From assembly GCF_964199755.1 (NCBI RefSeq), contig NC_133897.1, positions 74,128,080 to 74,192,079 on the forward strand: 64,000 bases of DNA, given 5' to 3'. Below, piece by piece: positions 62,001 through 64,000 of the stretch (position 1 is its first letter; the number at the start of each line of letters is the position of its first letter). The DNA comes from Larus michahellis. Taxonomy: Eukaryota > Chordata > Aves > Charadriiformes > Laridae. A model generated the notes under the pieces. It did not search any database. It was not told the DNA's origin and saw only the letters and a program-made list of their open reading frames with translations. The position numbers and the translations under genes are program-made.

Positions 62001-62852
62001 CTGGGGCAGCTACATGTTTCTTATCAAGCTGAGCCAAACCCGCGTGAACCCGGTTTGTCCCTCTTTGACTGTCCTCCATCTCACCTCCTCTTCAGCGGAG
62101 CCACCTTGGGATGCGGGAAGTGCCAAATTCCAATTATTAGCAAATACATTCATTTTGATAACACTCTCATCACTAACGGAGAAGGAGAACAGGTCAAGCT
62201 GAAAAATGTTCATAATTTCTAAATGAGCTCTATCTGCTGATTTATGCCCAATTATTTGTGAAGGAGGACAGAACTCTACACTGGAAGATGATTAGCCTCC
62301 TCACAAAGCACTCAGCAATGTATTTGTGATTTGGGTGGCATGTTAATGATATAATTTTTATGAAATGCGCATCTCAAAACTTTGACAATTTCATGCACAA
62401 CTATTTTGAAAGAAACACTACATTTGACTATATTTTTTCCTAGGCGAACAGCTGTTTTTCTGGTATTTTCAGTCTTCTTATATTTATCTGTGAAAATGAT
62501 AAAGTTAAACTGCATAACACTTTGTGAAGAATTCAGCAGCAATTTATCTTTAGCATATGCTTGCCATTTCTTTTGGTGAAGGTTTTCCCAGTATTTCTTA
62601 CGCCCTTGGACTAGCTTCTAAGATTTTTACCTCTGTATCTATTCCCCGTACAAGAATTTAAAAGCTTTGGAAAAGAAAAGGTAAGAAACTGGGATGACAA
62701 AATAAATACAAAAATGCAGTAAAGAAAAGAAGATTTTTATTTCTTACCGAATTCTTCTTCTCCATCCTGGTCATCTATTAAGCCTACCGAGACTCCCAAA
62801 TCCATGCATTTCTTGCTATGTGCCTTTGACTTCATATGTTTTGTTAAATTTC
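48850..62852 (-). CDS. HIVEP1: HIVEP1 C-terminal part (three last coding exons)
   Basis: Join 62852-62748, 53375-52870 and 50022-48850, all with GT/AG sites and compatible phases (2/1, 0). Together they give about 594 C-terminal residues; the human protein is about 2,700 residues, so most of the gene lies beyond the right edge. HIVEP1 (PRDII-BF1/MBP-1) is a nuclear ZAS-family transcription factor whose paired C2H2 fingers bind kappaB-like enhancer sites. Seen here are the His half of the last finger ([16 protein letters not shown]), an acidic stretch ([19 protein letters not shown]), a Ser/Pro-rich region with [12 protein letters not shown], and the C-terminal domain with [59 protein letters not shown] and the terminus [12 protein letters not shown]. 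These match the human protein in order. No frameshift or internal stop is seen. Together with EDN1 this conserves amniote synteny. Confidence 0.96.
49173..49196. repeat. (GAG)8 coding microsatellite (poly-Pro in HIVEP1)
   Basis: Eight GAG triplets on the plus strand. On the HIVEP1 strand they are read as CCT codons giving seven prolines between SPS and QRYGG. Length change would keep the frame. Confidence 0.92.
50023..52869 (-). other. HIVEP1: HIVEP1 last intron
   Basis: 2,847 bases bounded by GTAGGA and TTTCCCAG on the minus strand. It contains a 16-bp tandem duplication at 51,065-51,096 and no other feature I can support. Confidence 0.85.
51065..51096. repeat. 16-bp exact tandem duplication
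   Basis: TGATAACGGGTATGAA occurs twice in a row, without change. Confidence 0.92.
52870..53375 (-). CDS. HIVEP1: HIVEP1 acidic/Ser-Pro exon
   Basis: 506 bases, acceptor TTCCCACTTTTGCAG, donor AAG|GTAGGA. It encodes [19 protein letters not shown], a run of Asp/Glu, then [20 protein letters not shown], the conserved [20 protein letters not shown] block and [11 protein letters not shown]. The second half ([18 protein letters not shown]) is poorly conserved relative to human as I recall it. It ends in phase 0. Confidence 0.95.
56219..56231. repeat. (TA)n microsatellite
   Basis: Six to seven TA units. Confidence 0.85.
57185..57332. repeat. Local duplication, copy A
   Basis: From TTTTGACTTTCATTCCTAAG through AGAGTAACCTCTGCTTCTTT to ACCTGTACATTGTAAATCAA and CATTAGCAA. 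It is matched in order by copy B 1.14 kb downstream, at roughly 80 percent identity by eye. Similarity stops sharply on both sides. Confidence 0.8.
58321..58483. repeat. Local duplication, copy B
   Basis: Diverged copy of 57,185-57,332 in the same orientation. It has a longer T run and an extra tandem AGCATTAGCAACT unit near 58,460-58,483. Confidence 0.8.
58842..58895. repeat. T14 plus compound (TA)n(TG)n(TA)n repeat
   Basis: Fourteen T, then AAATATATATG, a (TG) run, GCA and (TA) units. It is probably polymorphic. Confidence 0.9.
62748..62852 (-). CDS. HIVEP1: HIVEP1 exon: end of last ZAS zinc finger
   Basis: 105 bases, acceptor TTTTTTCTTAAG, donor GTAAGA. It begins with the last two bases of a Gly codon and encodes [11 protein letters not shown], the two zinc-binding histidines of the C-terminal finger, then [19 protein letters not shown] and an acidic end. 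The cysteine half of the finger is on an exon outside the window. Confidence 0.94.
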
Positions 62853-64000
62853 CTTAAGAAAAAATGAAAAAAAATTACCTGCTCTGTGACTATATGAACA
62901 CACACTCAACACGTCTATATCTTATTCAGCTACATTTATAACCAACTGTACAATTTGATTTCGTGCTTGATAGAACCTTGCCCCTCAATGCAAGCTGTCA
63001 AGGGCTGCGGCAGATTCACCATCCTGAACGCCACTAGCTCTCTGGCTACGTTTCATGAACTTCTTTATTGAGATAAAATAGAATAGGGTGGAAACCCTAG
63101 GTGATGATCTATTTTGCATTGGCGTAAAAGATCCCTTATTTGTTTATGGCAAAGTATAAAAAAGGCTGATCCAGTCTTCAAAGTCAGGTTGAAAGAAAAC
63201 TACTGCGTGAAACTAAAGTTTCTATCTTGCAGCTCTTCTAGTATTTAACGGATTCTATTTTTAGTGTAATCATTTTCAATGCCAACCTAAACAAACAGAT
63301 TAATTTTATTCAAAATCAGAGCAAGAACATATTCTATCTGAATCTCAAAAGCGAATGCATAACTGCTGAGAGGCCCCACAGGCTGCTCTCCCCTTCTCCT
63401 TTGAGAAAAAAAATTATGACGAATATAATCAAGAAAAGGTTAAGAGTAGATCAGACATCTGTGAATGACGGTATTTGTGAAATGTATATTATTACAAGTA
63501 ACTGCTCGCTTACTTAAATTTCCTATTGTCTCTCAAAAACCTGTTTCTTTGAGGCATTCAAATGGAAGAAATTACAATGGGTGAAATGGTGACTTTTCTA
63601 TAGTTATGGAGTACTTCATTCCTGCTTCGAAATAAAGCCAGGAGTTCACCCCAAATTTTGAAATAATTGTTATGAAGCTACATGACTATACTGACTCACA
63701 AATAGCAAATTCCCCAGCTGTACATACTACATGAAACCACACTGTCCTCTCATGAAGGGTGGTTTACCAAACGTCAAGCACCCAACTGTGTGACTGACTC
63801 TGCCAGCAGTAATGGCAGCGGTCGGGCATAGCAACTGCAGAAGAGGAAGCAAATACAAGCATCTGCCACAACTGAAACCGAGGAGAATTTCAAACGGGCA
63901 GCACTTAATTCCTTGGACTTGGCCAGCACGCCTACTCTGCAAAAACCACAATCGGGATTTACTGGGTTCACACTCCGGCCTTTCATCTTAAAGGCAACAT
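62853..64000 (-). other. HIVEP1: HIVEP1 intron, partial
   Basis: Intron upstream of the zinc-finger exon, running off the right edge. I searched it by eye for the preceding exon, which should encode the finger's cysteine pair and end with a split Gly codon, and did not find it. Minus-strand frames at 63,727-63,986 do not match the family. Confidence 0.8.

Larger units (their letters stand above)
53376..62747 (-). other. HIVEP1: HIVEP1 penultimate intron
   Basis: 9,372 bases between GTAAGA and TTTTGCAG on the minus strand. It contains a local duplication (57.2 and 58.3 kb), dinucleotide repeats and no recognised transposon. The longest frame, 158 codons at 61,746-62,222 on the antisense strand, has no family signature. 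A 65-codon hydrophobic frame at 59,251-59,448 (sense) is also unassigned. Confidence 0.85.

Noticed and set aside
61746-62222. A 158-codon plus-strand frame inside the HIVEP1 intron
   Set aside because: Antisense to the gene, no domain recognised and no coding logic. It remains a possible conserved non-coding stretch.
63727-63986. Upstream HIVEP1 exon near the right edge
   Set aside because: The frames there lack the expected C2H2 cysteine pair and a donor in the right phase.
1-64000. CRISPR arrays, operons, prophage, insertion sequences
   Set aside because: This is vertebrate intron-bearing DNA; no such structures are present.
1-64000. Endogenous retrovirus or LTR element
   Set aside because: I saw no gag/pol-like frames, primer-binding site or paired LTRs. 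The only reverse-transcriptase-related coding is the CR1 tail.

Overview
The window is vertebrate nuclear DNA, almost certainly from a bird. It has small intron-bearing genes, a CpG-island promoter, and two CR1 LINE 3' ends with the short (ATTCTRTG)n-type tails typical of birds. The gene order EDN1-HIVEP1 is the amniote order known from human 6p24, here with both genes on the minus strand. I cannot name the species.

Layout. Positions 1-6,680 are intergenic DNA 3' of EDN1. From about 6,680 to 11,490 (minus strand) lies the complete endothelin-1 gene, EDN1. It has five coding exons joined by consensus splice sites, a 205-residue precursor, an AU-rich 3' UTR, a short 5' UTR with a striking pyrimidine tract, and a promoter with TATA, AP-1 and GATA motifs in the order known from mammals. 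A CpG island covers about 10.8-12.3 kb. From 12.3 to about 48 kb is roughly 37 kb of intergenic DNA. It holds two CR1 fragments (24.8 and 26.4-27.0 kb), three putative old amniote repeats (21.4, 27.3 and 41.0 kb), simple repeats, small hairpins and a few stretches that could be enhancers. An exon-like island on the plus strand sits at 47.95-48.12 kb.

From about 48,465 to the right edge (minus strand) is the 3' part of HIVEP1, which encodes a large ZAS-family zinc-finger transcription factor. Three coding exons are present: the end of the last zinc finger, an acidic exon, and the long GC-rich terminal exon ending in RLVIAT. They are separated by introns of 2.8 and 9.4 kb. The upstream exons lie beyond position 64,000.

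The two genes are transcribed in the same direction, HIVEP1 upstream of EDN1, but I see nothing linking them in one pathway. EDN1 is a secreted vasoactive and developmental peptide. HIVEP1 is a nuclear DNA-binding protein. The most notable points are a predicted mature endothelin-1 with Leu7 and Glu9 instead of the mammalian Met7 and Lys9; an EDN1 intron 1 that is a multiple of three and open in frame; the 97-base pyrimidine tract before the EDN1 start codon; and a diverged local duplication inside the large HIVEP1 intron. I found no convincing new multi-gene system.
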